Shown here: positions 1-34,918 of the stretch, in pieces | Layout of the letters: every line of letters begins with the position of its first letter | Numbering within the stretch: position 1 is the stretch's first letter | Source of the DNA: Anseranas semipalmata | Lineage: Eukaryota; Chordata; Aves; Anseriformes; Anseranatidae | Assembly (NCBI GenBank): GCA_013399115.1 | Contig: VXAA01003998.1 | Span: 568,992 to 632,991, forward strand | Length of the DNA: 64,000 bases | Direction: 5' to 3' | Notes under the pieces: generated by a model | Told to the model about the DNA's origin: nothing | What the model saw: the letters and a program-made list of their open reading frames with translations, nothing else | The model's database searches: none | Made by a program: the position numbers and the translations under genes

Positions 1-3000
1 TGAGGGGTTAGGATCCCTGACAGAGGGGCAACAATGAGTAGAGCCAGAGGGTTTTGGAACATCCTAAACAATATCTGCCACCGACAGCATAAAACTTTAA
101 TTAAAACACTTCAATCTTCCAGCCCCTTAGCTCTCAAACGCTGCCTTCTGCTGTCTGAGATTGGGAGGATGAAAAAAGCTGGGAAAGCTGAAAAGCTGGA
201 AATTTCCAGCTGAAAGGAGGGGTGTCTGTGGAAGCAGTGATCGTGCAGGCTGGGAGAAGGTTGCTGGCTTTGTTAGTTCCTTCCAGATCAAGTACCAATT
301 ATACTTAAAAAGGGAAATTGATAACCTTAAACCAGAAGGTGCCTTATTATTGCTTCTGATAGAGGGTTTCGTGACAGAAAGCCACAGAAAGCATACATCT
401 ATCAGAAATAAATATGATGGTCATTAGAATTAACAGTTAATGATAAGTGTTTGATCCTGATGACAGCTTTCTTCGGATTTCAGAATTTCACTTGTTGATT
501 CTGTGTTTCAAGGAGCATTCCCTCAGCAGAACTCTGTGCTTCTCACAGAAATAAGATTACATCCTGCACTGCATATAAAGGGGGGGGTGTGCACAGCTTA
601 TTTGTTAAATTCGGTATGGTTTATCAGCAAAATTGCTTATTCCGTATTGTTGCTGCTAGGTGGATTCCAGCTCCCTTAAAGACTTTCTAGCTGCATGAGA
701 GGAACAGGAACAAAAAATACCATCTCTTCCTGTTTCCTCTTGTTTGCTTTTAACAGAAACAACAAAATTAATTAAAGGTTAGTTTGGAAATGATGAAGTG
801 TGTCAGTGAGAGAAGTGGACCAACGTAGCGCGTCTGTTTCCCATTAAGAAGAAGGCTGAAGTAGTTAGGGGGTTGTGCCAGAAAGTGGAAGGAGCGTTTG
901 GCAGTGAACGGACTGGTGTTACGGCTGCCGCTCCTTAGGCACTGCAAGGCTGCTGAACTGCGTTTCTGCTGGTAACGGGGGCTGTTGTGTGGTGGTTGTG
1001 GCTCAGGCTTCGTGGAAAACGGGTGGTGCAGCTACTTGTAAGTCATGCAGAGTGGGAAGATGTGTGCTCCTTGGCCGGTGCTGATGGCGGGAGGGAGCGT
1101 GTGGGCCCTTGCTATCTTCTGTCACCTTTTGTCACCTCTTCTCTACCTTCTTGCCACTGTCTTGAGTTAAATCCCTTCCTCATTTGAGAGATTGTGTTCA
1201 GCAAAGAAACAGCTGAGAAGTCCTGGCACAACCACTTATTATATAGTAGCCGAAGAGATACTGTTAGTTCAGTTTCACTTGCTGAACTGGGCAGCATTAC
1301 AGAAACAAATAATAGCTTACACAACAAAATTTGTATTTCAATCTGTACTAGTTAGTTTACCTCCACCCGCAAACCTGGTTTTGCCTTGTCCCCTTACACT
1401 CCTATATGCACAACAGTGCTAACCGTAGATCGAATCTATGTGCTTGAGACAAGTGAAACATGCCCCATGCCCACTTCTACCAATCAGTCATAATTAAACA
1501 ACGTTGTGTTACTCTCTTCCGATTCTTTTTCTAATATGTATATTTTGATATTTTAAGATGCATTGTCCTTTTAGGAAGCTGCTCTAGGAAAATTTCCAGG
1601 AAATCGTGTGACAGTTGGGCATCGCAGACTATGCAAGCTTGCCTGAAGCCAGGGATCACAGCAAGTGACATGCATATGAAAAATTTCCAAACTCCATGTA
1701 GTATTTCAAGTTAAGAGTTCCTAAGTGTTTTATTCCTTTGTTCTGATGTTCTTGGAGGAGTTACGTGCTTTAAAAAGTTTCTCTTAGGCCACCAAAGTTG
1801 ACCTCTGCTTCTTTTTTAATAATGTTTTCAGGTTTATACAACATCCAACCTTACTAAGTCTCTTCAGTTCTTTAGCTTCATGAATTTTAAAACCACAGTA
1901 GATCCCACACCTTCTGCTTTTATACTGTCCTTTTTGTGTTTGGGGTGCATATTTCAAATCCCTGAAGCTGAGCGGTATTTGAGAAGTGGCAAGATAACAG
2001 AATGACATTGACCTTTGAAAATTTTGTATTTTGAAATAATTTTAGCTAGAAGCTTTCTTGGGAATAGTCTTGCAGTTTCAAAGCAAGCTTAGGAATTCCT
2101 TTTTCACCTTTGTTTGCCGTGGCAACAAATCGTATGTGGTTTAAGGGAGACCATCTCTTAAAATATTCTGGTTCTCCTGCCTTGCACAGTTGCTTCTACT
2201 GTCTTTGTTCTTGGTTTCCTCGGGTCTAAAGAATTTTATGTATTTATTAGTTGCGTCTTAAAAAATATATATATAATCTGTGGTAAATAGTAGGAAAAAA
2301 GTGCTTCTAGCTAGCTGGGAAGAGTGGTCCGTGTTACTGGCTATTTGTTTGGTTGTATTTTTTTCCTTCTAATTCTGTATATATCCCAATAATGAGTGGA
2401 AACTGTCATATCCCCCCTACCACATGCATAATTCACATAGGATCTAACAGCATGTGTTTCTGCAAGAAGTATGACACAACAGGAGCAGATCTGTAGAGCG
2501 TACCAGCACTGAGGACCTGATATCTGCACTATATGCATTTGGGTTTTTTTTGTTTGGACTAGCTGTTATCTGGTCCCATGGAGTGAACGGTAACTACTGG
2601 TTCAAGCGCACTAGTTTTGTGCCCAGAGCACACTTTAAAGGTTAGTTTCATCTGAAAGGAATCAAGTTTGCTTACTATACTACACAGCGTGTTACAGAGG
2701 AAGGACTGCCAAGAAAAGCAGGCTCCTGATCCAAACTAAAACATTAACACTGACGCACCCCACATCTATTACGGTTTAACCTAGGGGGCCGTGGATCTGT
2801 GATGTAAATTGAAATTGCACCTACTTTTAGTTCTGAAAGTCCACAGTTTGGACCGCTGTGTCAGCTAAGGTGATGACCACCACACAGAACCAAGGTTTCT
2901 AAAATGAAACCCGAAGTAATAACATAAAGAGGCTCTAGCTTAAAGGGACAAAAATCAGACACTTCAATTACATGTTTGTTGTAGTTAAAGCTCTGTAGCC

Positions 3001-3299
3001 ACCAAAAATGTTTGACTAATTTCCTTGGGGATGAAAGTCTTGAAATCATAATGGTTTTTGTCGGCTTGAAGTAATGCTTACTGGCTTAATAGAAACAGGT
3101 AAGCTGTGTATGAAAAAGTGGCACCAAATTTCATTATAAGACATAACTATGGGGTTGTTGACCCTGGCTATGTAACATAATTAACAGCAGAATTATAAAT
3201 TACTAGAGCTAAAAGAATAAAGGACAGAACTATTATACTAAAAGTGTACTTGCATCTGTTCTTATGCTAACCTTTGGAAACCTTTTCTGATGGTTGCAG
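1..3299. other. Non-coding 5' flank or first intron of CFAP97
   Basis: I see no coding exon or recognisable repeat here. Open frames are short, overlap on both strands and lack codon or splice support. There is no CpG-dense promoter, only a mildly GC-richer patch near 820-1120. Because base 3300 directly follows a splice acceptor (AG at 3298-3299), this stretch is most simply the last part of the intron separating a non-coding first exon from the first coding exon. The promoter would then lie outside the window. A short TA run sits near 2263-2276. Confidence 0.6.
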
Positions 3300-3319
3300 G
3301 CAGCTCTTGGTATTTCAGT

Positions 3320-22613
<19,294 letters not shown>

Positions 22614-24365
22614 GGGTGTGCTATGCCTCTGAGATGTTCCTCAGATTTCTATTTTTAGTGCTTTTGTAAATTCTATGTGCAAAAATATTCTCTGCATTTA
22701 GCGATTTAAAATGCATTGCATATGATATAACTGCTTATAAAATGGTTTTAAGCAAACATTTTCACTTCAGTCAGTGTTTTCTGTGAGAGGAAGTATTTAT
22801 GAAAGAGAGAGAGGTATTTAAACATACAATAGAAGTCATTAATTATTATTTTATTGTCCAAGTGCAATTTGTATCCATGACATGGAAGGACAGAATTGCT
22901 GAACTATAGGACTTAGATCCTAGATTGTCGCTTTTCATCCTGGCTTTAGGTGAGTCTTCTGAATTTTAGGTCATGTTCATATGACTGAAAGAATCTTCCT
23001 TTTACAGCAGCATAAAGGGGTGAAAAGCAGATTGTATATTCCTGCATGGTAAGTTAGAATACTGTGGCTGCAGAAGGTGTTATTCTCCCATGGCTGCAGA
23101 TCACTCAAGGTGATGAGCATTTGTTTTGTACTCAAGGCTGTGTCTCTTCCAGATTAAAAGAATTTTAGAAGTTGTATTGGGACTTTTGCATAGGAAAGAA
23201 ACATCTGATGCTATTTGAACACCATTGGGTAACGGAGACTGAAGTTTGAAGTGAACAACAGTTTCAGATTCACTCTAAGAGTAAGTTTTAGATACTTCTC
23301 AAGCTAGAGAATAGTAAGCAAAGGAAGTATTTCATGGCCCTGCGTCTGCAGATCCTTGCCCTTCTCAGTGGGGAGATATAAGTTTGAGCTGCAGGAAACT
23401 TCAACATCTGCTTTTGAAAGCAACTACTAACCAAGGTTTAAAAAAAAAAAAAAAGACAATAGAAAACAGAAATAAAACCTTACGGTTCTTAAGCTATTTT
23501 TTAATGGTATGTTCATACCAAATATTTGTAGTGGTGTCAGATAGGCTTTAGTATCAACATCCATTTATAAGGGGAGCAAAGTTTAATGCGGCTGGCAAAA
23601 TTTAATGCAGTTGGCAAATAGTAGGTGATATGCTTTATTTCTATACATGAAGGCAAACTTTCAGTGAGCTTATTTTGTAGGACTGTAGTCTCATAAAGAG
23701 CATAAATTATGATGCCAGTGTCCATGGATATTGTTAGAACCCTGCTTGCTTTCCCAGCTTCTTCCCAGGAGAGATACAGGAAATCACTTTGTATTAAGTA
23801 TAAGGAAAAAAAACTGTATTCAGTAATGCTGGGTCTTGGCCCTACAAAAAAAAAAAAAGAAAATTTACCATTCTTTGCTCATACTTGCATGAGGGCTTAG
23901 GCTTTCAGGTATTCTGCGTTGTAACAGACTTTTCGCTTGGTCTTGTATGATAGTTTGGCAGAGCTTCTGCTCCTGGTGACCTGCAGATCAAATTTAGCTG
24001 TTTGACAATATATGAACTTCTAATTTTAAGCAGCATTGTGGCAAACAGATTTTATTACAATTATTATTCATTGATAGGGACTGTAAGGCATTTTTTTTTG
24101 CATAGTGCTGCTGTATTTATTTGTACTGTTGTGCTAATTAAAATTATTCACTATTTAAAGATTTTTGTCCTTGAATGTGAATTTCAGGGTCATAATTTAC
24201 TTTTGAATGTTCATATGATAATTCTCTTCTGTAAAAGAATTCACAAAAGAGATTACTTCTAATCGCTTCATCTTATTTTATTTAACTTTGGTATGAAATA
24301 CTGTCAATTTTGTATGTCATTTTTGTAAATCGTAAGAAATAAAATATTTAACATGAAGCGTTTGT
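22614..24365 (+). other. CFAP97: CFAP97 3' untranslated region
   Basis: AT-rich sequence directly after the stop codon, with no splice or coding evidence. A good poly(A) signal AATAAA is at 24338-24343, predicting cleavage near 24360. An earlier AATAAA near 23471 could give a shorter transcript. The end is inferred from signals only. Confidence 0.65.
24338..24343 (+). terminator. Probable CFAP97 poly(A) signal
   Basis: Canonical AATAAA about 1.7 kb after the CFAP97 stop, followed within 60 nt by TG/T-rich sequence. It is the best candidate before the intergenic stretch. Transcript data would be needed to exclude the upstream AATAAA near 23471. Confidence 0.6.
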
Positions 24366-27300
24366 CAATACAGTGACTTCTTTCAGAATTTTATATTTGA
24401 TACTAAATTGCAGAGGATGTCATTGGAGAAATGCTGCATACTACCTGTAGTGGGGGAAATGCAAAGAATCGTTAGAAGTGTATTCATTGATACACTTTAG
24501 TTGTTAGTGACTTGGTGGTGGGTGTTTGTTTTTAGATAAGCCATATTGACAGGTCTTCATTAAGTTAGATAATTTCATCAAGATTTTTACGGCAACGAAT
24601 TCTACTTCTAATAGACTTTTTTCTGTTTTTTTATTTTTTCTGTAAGCTGTCACTTTATGTTCTCTTCTGCCTTTTTTTTTTTCTTTTTTCCCCCTCCAGA
24701 AGATCTCTTCAAATAAGAAGTGCAAGCTGCTTCTCCTCCTCCTTAAAGCGAGCCGCCACACTGGATTGACACACAGTTTCAGATGGGAACCAATTACCCT
24801 GCTGAAGTGACAGGATTGCCAGTTTGGATGACAGCGCTAGAGCATTGATTTCACTGCTATGAGAAAAGGACTGTGATGCCTCTGTTATGTTTTTGCTCTG
24901 GAAGTGTCCATGCTTCATTTCAGGCTGCATTTCTTCCAGGAATAGGGTTCTGCTGTGTAGCCTTTCTACCATACTGAAGGTCTTAATGAAGGTCCTAGCT
25001 CAGATCGATGACTATACGAGAAGAACAGGGAGTGATGATGTATTCCTGCTTGGATAGCTGAAATGTGAAGGGCATTTTCCCAAGCAGACTGCTGAATCCT
25101 TTAGAATTCTATTTTAATTCCAGTGAACCCAAGAGATTTGAGCTAAATTGGCAGAATCACACAAGGCCATTCCTCATATGGAGTTTACAGGCTTTTCTTT
25201 GTGCCAGTGCCTGTCTTCTACCAGACTATTTGCAGGCTTTACTGAAGAACTTGAGGCATCTCCGCTGTTATCCCCTCACTCAGATGATTGTTTGTCTCAT
25301 TGTCCCAAATCAAATGGCTAGCTACATCTATGTCTTCCATGGTGTATGCAGACTCAGCACTGGACTGTATTTTCCCTTTTGTCAGCTACTGAGTTTCAGG
25401 GTAAACCCCTGTAAAAAGCCTGAGATTTTTCCTTCTAACAGGTCACCAATAACACTTTCATCTGACTGCTTCTCCTTGTTCTCACTGGTCAATAGACAAA
25501 AATAGCTTTCTGCCTGCCCAATCTGGGCAGCTCATTCAGTCGTCTGGCAGATGAGAGCTTATGCGTTTCCCTGGAGCCTAGTCTGCACATCAGTGTGGTA
25601 GAGATGAAGGCAGTGAGGTCGCTTTTATCAAGCCATCTAGCTGCTGCATCATATGCAGGCGATGACTGATATTTCCACTGTGATATATCAACAAGCCAAA
25701 TAGTGAGGGGTAAAAAGGCTCCTTCTGCAGGGAAGTGGTTTATCTTATGAATCTGGCATGCTGCACCTGATGCTCAGTCTGTGGTATTTGCCTGCTCAAA
25801 GTCTTGAGTGATAGTGGATGAACCATGTCATTTCCACCTGATGAATGAGAAATCCAGAGCTGCATCCGTAGCCGTCTTCCAGGACTGAGATTATGGTTGA
25901 GGTCAGCTTCATGTTTCATATGCCAACAGGGATTGCTAATGTTTGTGATGCAGATCTGGTTTGTCTTCAGGATGCATGGTTCTAATACCTTGGTCAGGTA
26001 AGCTGCTACACATCTTCTGATAACTTTCCTCCTAGCCAAAATGAGACAGGATTTGCCAACAGTGATCCTTGCAGCTGTGTCACTTCTGGTTCCTGGATCA
26101 CTTGTGTTATTCACTACAGAGTCCTAAAATGCCATTCTTTGTTATTTTTGTTGCGAGCTCTGATCATGTACAAAAAATCATTGTTCTTGCCAATGTGTTA
26201 TATGTGGTGAGAGCTTGGGACAAAAATTCTAAGTCTCAGTTCTCCCCACACAGTGGCTCTTAAGACTAGAACATGCCATTGAGAGATTTTTCTTGTTTAA
26301 AGTGTCAGAAAGGGAATACAGGGCTGAGATTTGCCACCTGGGACATAAGCAGGGGAGCGTGCTTTGATGCTTCTCTCCATGATGTCCTAGGTTGGTTAGT
26401 AGGACTCTCCATCTCTGAGATTATCCTGGTAAAAGTAATTGGCATCTCAGCAGATGTTTTTGTGTTTTTTTATTTTTTTTTTAATTTTGCAGGTTTTTTT
26501 CCTTCTGCTATGCCCTTTAGCATGTCTTAAACTCTTCCCTATGTGTGTGTATGTTTTTTTTTGTTTTGTTTTGTTTTTTAAGAACTGATGGCTGCTCCTT
26601 CCATAACAAGTATAGGGCAGAGAGTAGAGGTTTTCACCTTCAGAAAGGTAGGGAAGATTCTATCTGCGGTCATAAATTCTTCCTTTCCCACTCTCTGCAG
26701 TCCCACTCTCTGCACTCTTTAGAGAGGCTTATCCTTCAGAGCCAGCCTGAGGGTCCTAACTTCTCATCCAAAAGATGTGTGCTTCGGTTCCCTCCCCAGC
26801 TAGCATGCTTTCTGGACTGAGGAGTACCGGATATGCTGGATGGTAGATGGGCTTTGGCCTTCTATATTACTAGAATATATTACAAGGCTATTCAGGATAG
26901 GCTTCTCTGTGTTCAAGTGAGGGAATAGTGATTTTGGTGCAGACTTCTGCTGAGTACCTGTCTGTGAGGTGCAAATGGATTGAGGCGGGGGTATCAATTG
27001 TCTGTGACAACCAGAGCTCATTTGACTGTAAGTAGTAAAAGGACTATCTGCAAAATCATCTACTTTCCAGCTTTGCAGAGCTGATGGCTGGATTTTTAGT
27101 TTACACTTTCAGCAAGTGTTATGCTGAGGGCCATGCACGTAGAGGAGTGCTGCTTTCAGGAGAATGGTTATTTAATTGATGGTTTTGAACTCATACACCA
27201 AGTATCTTTGTGGAAAGTACTGCCTGTAATCTGCCACAGGCTGTGCATGTGCATAAGCATATAAGCAGAAATAAGGAGCTTTTTGCCTGTGTTTTCATAA

Positions 27301-30025
27301 TGTATTATTTCACCTACTGTCTCTTCCCCCAGTGCAATTTTCCTGCATTAGTGCTCGTCACTTTCCTTTTTCATAGCTTTCAACTCCCCTTTGTTTTTGC
27401 CTTTTTTTTTTTTTCTGGAATGTATTATTCTGGCATATTTATTCTGGAATTCCAGAATAAAAATCATTTTATTATTATTATTATTTAATTTAGACCCATA
27501 TGAAGTTTCTTTTGCTTCCTCTTANTTTTTTTCGTTTTTTTTTTTTCTGGAATGTATTATTCTGGCATATTTATTCTGGAATTCCAGAATAAAAATCATT
27601 TTATTATTATTATTATTTAATTTAGACCCATATGAAGTTTCTTTTGCTTCCTCTTACTTTTCATTCACACATAAGTTTGGTACCTCTGCATATTAGAGTC
27701 TGATGTTGTCTTTGGTATCATTGTAGCCAACTGGGATCTTCTCTAAAACATCCAAATGCCATATACAACCTTGTCAGTGAGGTAAATGAGAATGGTTGCA
27801 GTGTGTTTGCAGGCTTTCTCATAAGGAACCATTAGGAATGCACAGAGGAAGGAGAAAAGGAAGAGAAAGGGCAGAAGCAGACAGGTAAAGGTTTCTAAGA
27901 CTACTGCAGTCAGCATGTTGATTTTCTTCACAATCTTATGATTCAATAGGTTGCAACCCTGGTTATTTACTACCAGGAAGAAAACAGACCAGGTATCTAA
28001 AGAAGCAAGTGTTTAGATACTGACTAAGAGAAGGGATAAGAAAGGACTAAACTAGATTTAAAGAGGCACTATTCCTCATAGGACAAAAAAAGGAGAAAGG
28101 GAGACAGCTTCTTCCCTGAACTTCTAGGCTTATTCTCCATTCTAAGTCATGTAGTCCTGTGATTTAAGCAAACAAGCTTAAAGGTATCAGACCTCACCCA
28201 ACATGCACACTTCCTTTGTGTGGGCAATCAAAAGTGATTGGTACCTGTTTAGGTAATTCAAAAATCAAGATTAATCTGCCAATTTTCTCCCAAATGCTTC
28301 TGTTCTTCAGGTAGACATATGTTGTCTCCGTATATTGTTTTAGTACCTTGTTCCTGCTTTCAGGTAGAACAGAGCTGCTGGTCTGAAGCTACAGCAGACA
28401 CACCTGGACTGTCATAGAAGTGACAGAGAGCTGGGACTACCTGCATTTAACAATAAATTAATTTCAAATGCAGGAAAGGGATAAGTACATGTCAAAGCAT
28501 AGAACCTGGAACTAATCAAAAATGTGAATGTTGTAGCTCTCCATTGTCTCCTACTTATAAAACTGGTTAATCCAGAGAATTCTCATCTGAATACTCAGTT
28601 ATGATTTTCAGTGTCCATGAGGCAGCCCTATGATAGTCATGTCTAATATTAATCAAGGTAGCATCCCCAGATACATTCTTTTGGGAGGGCTTGTTCCATT
28701 TACACTCTAAAGTCAGCTATTTTCACAGAGTAAAGAATAATATTCTTTGCATCATGTTGCTTTTACATTGAATTGCTCCAGCTTTCTTGCATGCAAGCAA
28801 TGCTGTGAGACAAGGTGTCAAGGACCAACAGCAATTATGGTACCTGCAGGACTATCCCCACTTCATGCAGTGATAACCCCTTCACTAGAGCACTACTGCT
28901 CAATCATCAATTCTACTAGCCCCAGCATCATCTACTCTGCCATTTATATCCAATGCAGAAATTGCCAGCTGTGTAAGTAGCCACATAGCCTTTTACCTTC
29001 CAGTATATCTAGTGTAACTCCAACATTCCAGTTTCCACATATTTTTTCCCCAGGGTACTATAAGTGATAGATTCCAGAACCTTGTCAAAAACCTGCATGA
29101 GGATACCTTACTTCTGCATATGAAGATGTAAAAGACATAGCTGAAAGAATAACGTGCATAGTCTTACAGTTAAATATTTTAAGCCTTACCACTTTTTTGA
29201 GGTGGATACATAGACTACAAATAAACAAATGTTTGTTAACTGAGCCACTGAAATCAGCACAACTCACTTTCTCTCCTTTGCCCAATTAGCCTATTCACTG
29301 GGTTCACAACAATCTAGCATTTGAAGTTTAGAAACTCTGTATTGGGAATATTCTGATCTCACTGGTAATTAGTAGCTCAAGTTGTTCCTTGTAGAATATT
29401 TTTTCAAATAAAATAAGCAGCAGTGATTTTACTGTCAACTGAAAACATAACTAATTTGATGGGGGTTTAATTTGCTAGGGTTTGCTATTATAGGATTATC
29501 AATAACCATTCTACCTACCTAAAGCTCTATTGGAAAACTTTCAAGAGAGTTAGACAATCACTAATCACCAGGCAATCACTAATACCATTCTTTAAGGTGA
29601 TGTGCTAATCAGCAAATGTATTTGCAATGTGTTCAGTATATTGAAAACAACAGGAAAAGTTCATTAATATATTAATTTATTTCATGATTTCAGTTTTAGT
29701 TCAATTGAACAGAGCAGACAACTTTTTGCTTTGTGAAGATATAGGGCATTCTGGACACAGTATTTCCACATTCTACAAACTGTATTTGAAAAATCAGATT
29801 ATGGTCTTGCCCACATGACTGCATAACTTGTCAGTGAAGCAGCTGCAGTTATAAACTCACAGCCTGGTCTTTTAGTATAGTTTATACTTCCAGACATGCT
29901 TTACACTTTATCAGATTATAAAAATATAGCTTTAGAAGAATACATGATTTTAATCCATGTCATCATCATGCTGTTGGGTAGCTAGAGACATTACTTAGTA
30001 TACTAGGTATTTCTGAAGATCTCAT
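24366..30025. other. Intergenic region between convergent CFAP97 and SLC25A4
   Basis: About 5.7 kb between the inferred 3' ends of the two genes. Open frames of up to 146 codons (25065-25505 +, 25740-26114 -) show no recognisable domain. The only notable structure is the N-flanked duplication at 27402-27656. Confidence 0.7.
27402..27656. repeat. Direct duplication of about 120 bp flanking an ambiguous base
   Basis: Copy 1 is 27402-27524 and copy 2 is 27535-27656. Each has a poly-T start of 12-13 T followed by 110 identical bases. A single N at 27525 and a noisy T-rich stretch separate them. Perfect identity, a homopolymer at the junction and the N together suggest two contig ends that overlap but were not merged, rather than a real tandem duplication. 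Confidence 0.9.
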
Positions 30026-30031
30026 TTTATT
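30026..30031 (-). terminator. Probable SLC25A4 poly(A) signal
   Basis: AATAAA on the minus strand (TTTATT on plus), about 315 nt beyond the SLC25A4 stop codon. This fits a short 3' UTR as known for ANT1 transcripts. Another AATAAA lies further on at 29676-29681. Confidence 0.6.
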
Positions 30032-30345
30032 GAGTTCACATTATTAGATTTTAAACTAGGTGTAGACCACCTAAGTCTTGTCTATAGACAAAATAGATTA
30101 CCTGAAATTTGAAGGGGTATAATATATACATGGGTTCCAATACAAATATTAGAGGAATTTTCATACAAAATATAACTGTGCTGTAGTGGACAAATTTTAA
30201 ATAAATGCATCCTCAAACAGATATGCTACTCATAACTTTCATTCTCAGTTTCCCTAGGAAATATTTTGTTGTCCATTACATCACAACAGAATATTTTTTT
30301 AAAAAAGTTGATTGAGAACAATTGAACTAATTATGATGTTACACT

Positions 30346-32370
<2,025 letters not shown>

Positions 32371-32490
32371 GCTGGGAGCCGGTCCGACACCCCCTGCCCG
32401 GAGAGAGCCAACGAGCCGCGCACCTCCCCACCCGGCCGCCCCGCCGCCGCGCCCCGCCGGCCAAATGGCCCCCGGCCCCGCGCCGCCCCC

Positions 32491-32496
32491 CTTATA
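32491..32496 (-). promoter_or_regulatory. TATA box of SLC25A4
   Basis: TATAAG on the minus strand, about 120 nt upstream of the start codon, in GC-rich sequence. It predicts transcription start near 32460-32465 and a 5' UTR of about 90 nt. Confidence 0.7.
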
Positions 32497-32544
32497 CCCC
32501 GCGGCCTCTCGCGATAGGAGGAGGTGTCCCCCCGGGGCACGCAC

Positions 32545-32549
32545 ATTGG
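32545..32549 (-). promoter_or_regulatory. CCAAT box of SLC25A4
   Basis: CCAAT on the minus strand (ATTGG on plus), about 50 nt upstream of the TATA box, a usual position for NF-Y binding. Assigned by position and motif only. Confidence 0.5.
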
Positions 32550-32660
32550 CTGGGACCCCCACCGGGCCCGCCCCCGCTGGGGGGCGCGGGGCAGCGCCGC
32601 CATGTTCCCCTGGGGGGACGGTGAGGGCCACTGGGCTCGGGACGTTTAAAGGGCAAATTA

Positions 32661-34918
32661 AAGTTATCTGGTGGCTGCCGGGGAACGCAATGTCAGAGCA
32701 TGTGCCTGCTGTATTAATAGCTCCCGGGAGGCACCGGAGGGGAGCAAGGAAGCTGGCAGGAATACCTCAGGCGATGTTAACTGTTTCGTAGGGGCCGGAG
32801 GCTGGCTCTGTGAGGCGAGAGGTCTGGGGGCGGCCGGCGGTCGGCTCGCTGACTGAAGTCAACCTGGGGAAGCGAGAGCACCTCAAGCGTTGACTTCGCG
32901 TGTGCGCATTCACACCTCTGCGGCACACGCTGGTGAGGGGGACGTTGATGCTAGCAGGCACACGTGCACGAACGCGGTGTTGTGCCCCGCAGGAAAGGTG
33001 GCTCGCTGGGGATGTGGAGACCCCTCGGAAGGCGTTGCGGTGGTGTGTGTGTGTTCATGAGCATCGGGAACCAGAAATGGGCGAGAGCTCTCTGAGGCAA
33101 GGACAGAGGGCTTCTTCATGTTTGATACGCTGCATGAACCTGCCGGCCTTGAGGTCTTTAAATATCCCGGCGTGCCCCGGGGCCCGACTTTCCCATAGAG
33201 GAGACAACGTGCCTTCCTGCATCGTACCCTTGTTTCAACCCGGCAAGGTCAGACCCTCTGCAAGAGTCGCAGTCAGTCACCTCCGGAGGAGGCAGGGAAG
33301 GGACTCCGGGAAGCACATGCCCGGGAACACTCCAGTTGCTTGACTCACGCCAGATGTGAAGGATCAGTGAAGGCTATAGTGAAACCCTGCCTTCATTCAG
33401 TGCCTAGTGCACAGGGAAATGTTCCAGTCGCAAATGAAGATTACATGGCTTCCTCATTAGTTTCCCTGTTTCTCCTGTGATCTTCTTGGCTGACCCTCCC
33501 CCCCAGCCAAGAGCTTGTGATTCACTGTTGGGTGACTTTGTTGCATGGAATAGTTACACGAAAGCCAATGCAACAAATTGGTAGGTAGTAGGTAGGTGAG
33601 TACCAAGGAGTTTGCCTTAAAAAGGCATTCAGATGTGGCTCTAGGACAATGTTTTGCTGAGGAATGCTGGGGGTAATAAGGTCAGTTTTAATTCGGTAAT
33701 ATAGTATCAATAATGGAAATAGGATTCGTCTTAATGTAGGTGCTAAAAGATTGGCCATTCCACGAAGAGACATTCCCTTCAGGACAGCAAATCTCTTCTC
33801 ATTGACGTATGTGTTGGCACAAGTCAATGAGACTGTAAATTTGATCCCCGGTCTCTCTTGCCCTCTGCTGCTCTTAGGTCTGTTGAGGTAGAGGTCTTTT
33901 CTCATGAACCTCAGCTCTGGGAAACTGACAGCAGCTTTAATGTCCAAGAGCACCGTGTACCTTAGCCATCCAGAGCAGATGGAGTCTTTCCCCCACTTCT
34001 AAGAAATGGGAAGAGAGGTTGCCTGAAGAGACCTTTTTCCCAAGCAAGGATTGAAAGCCGGTGCAAGCAGGAAGCATAGGGGATCCCTAAAATTAGACTG
34101 TGAGTTGAGGGGTTTATTGCTTAACATACGTAGCTACCTGCTACTCTTGACCTTTCCTTTTTCTTCACCATACTTCACTCACCAGGTCTGATGTCTCCTC
34201 TTTTCACAGGGAAGTAAATATCCCTTTAACATCTCAGGGCTTCTGCTGCTGGTTTCATGCAGACCCACGGGATGGCAGTGCTCACAATTGCTGCCTGGCC
34301 GTCCAGACTGATAAGGTCTCCTCAGGGTGTGCACTCAGGTTTGTGCCAGTGCCCTGCTGACTGGCGAATGGTGAGTGGTAGCGGGTGGCACCGGGGAGGG
34401 GGGGTAGTGGGGGCCTGGAGCGAGACTGCTGGTGGGAGGGTCTAGCCCGAAAGGGTGTTTTCCTGCTTCTCCCCAACCCGCCTTCTTTTAGCTCATTTAA
34501 ATTGCTTTTATTTTGTTTTATTATTATTTTAATAAAGGCTTTGTCATAAGTATTCCAGTTACTTTTTGAAGTTATTGTTATACACCGTCATCCCATTCCA
34601 CAGGAGCTCTTTGGTTTGAGATGTACTCCTGTAGCAGTAATGCTCTTTACCTACAACTGCCAGTATTTAAATCAAGCAATGCACTGAAAGGGACTAGTCA
34701 CTTTTTCTGCTTCTCATCTCCCTTCCCAGAACCCAGATGCCTAGTTTCAAGGGGTACTCAGCTCTCAAACTGTGTTAACAGTGCTAAAAGCAGGGCTAGA
34801 CCGGGACATGTGCCTGCTGCTCCGAGTGTTTTCCTTCATTTGATTTTTTCTCCAAATGCCTGTTTTGGATCTTTCCTGTGTATGACGATCAGGCTATTTT
34901 TTATACCACTTCTGTTAG
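32661..34918. other. Upstream flank of SLC25A4, no gene recognised
   Basis: The first 700 bp stay fairly CpG-rich, then composition falls back to background. A minus-strand open frame of 143 codons (33522-33953) has no recognisable domain. No repeat family was recognised. Confidence 0.6.

Noticed and set aside
25065..25505. 146-codon plus-strand open frame between CFAP97 and SLC25A4
   Set aside because: No recognisable domain or splice context. A length like this is reached by chance or decayed sequence several times in the window.
27391..27696. Open frame reading through the N
   Set aside because: It exists only because the duplicated contig ends are joined across an ambiguous base.
33522..33953. 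143-codon minus-strand open frame upstream of SLC25A4
   Set aside because: Fairly protein-like in places, but no family recognised and no promoter, splice or neighbour support. A blastp or conservation test could revive it.
34210..34338. Exon-like open frame after CTTTTCACAG
   Set aside because: The better downstream donor (GTGAGT at 34372) is not reachable in any open frame, and the outgoing phase does not lead to the EF-hand exons without a stop.
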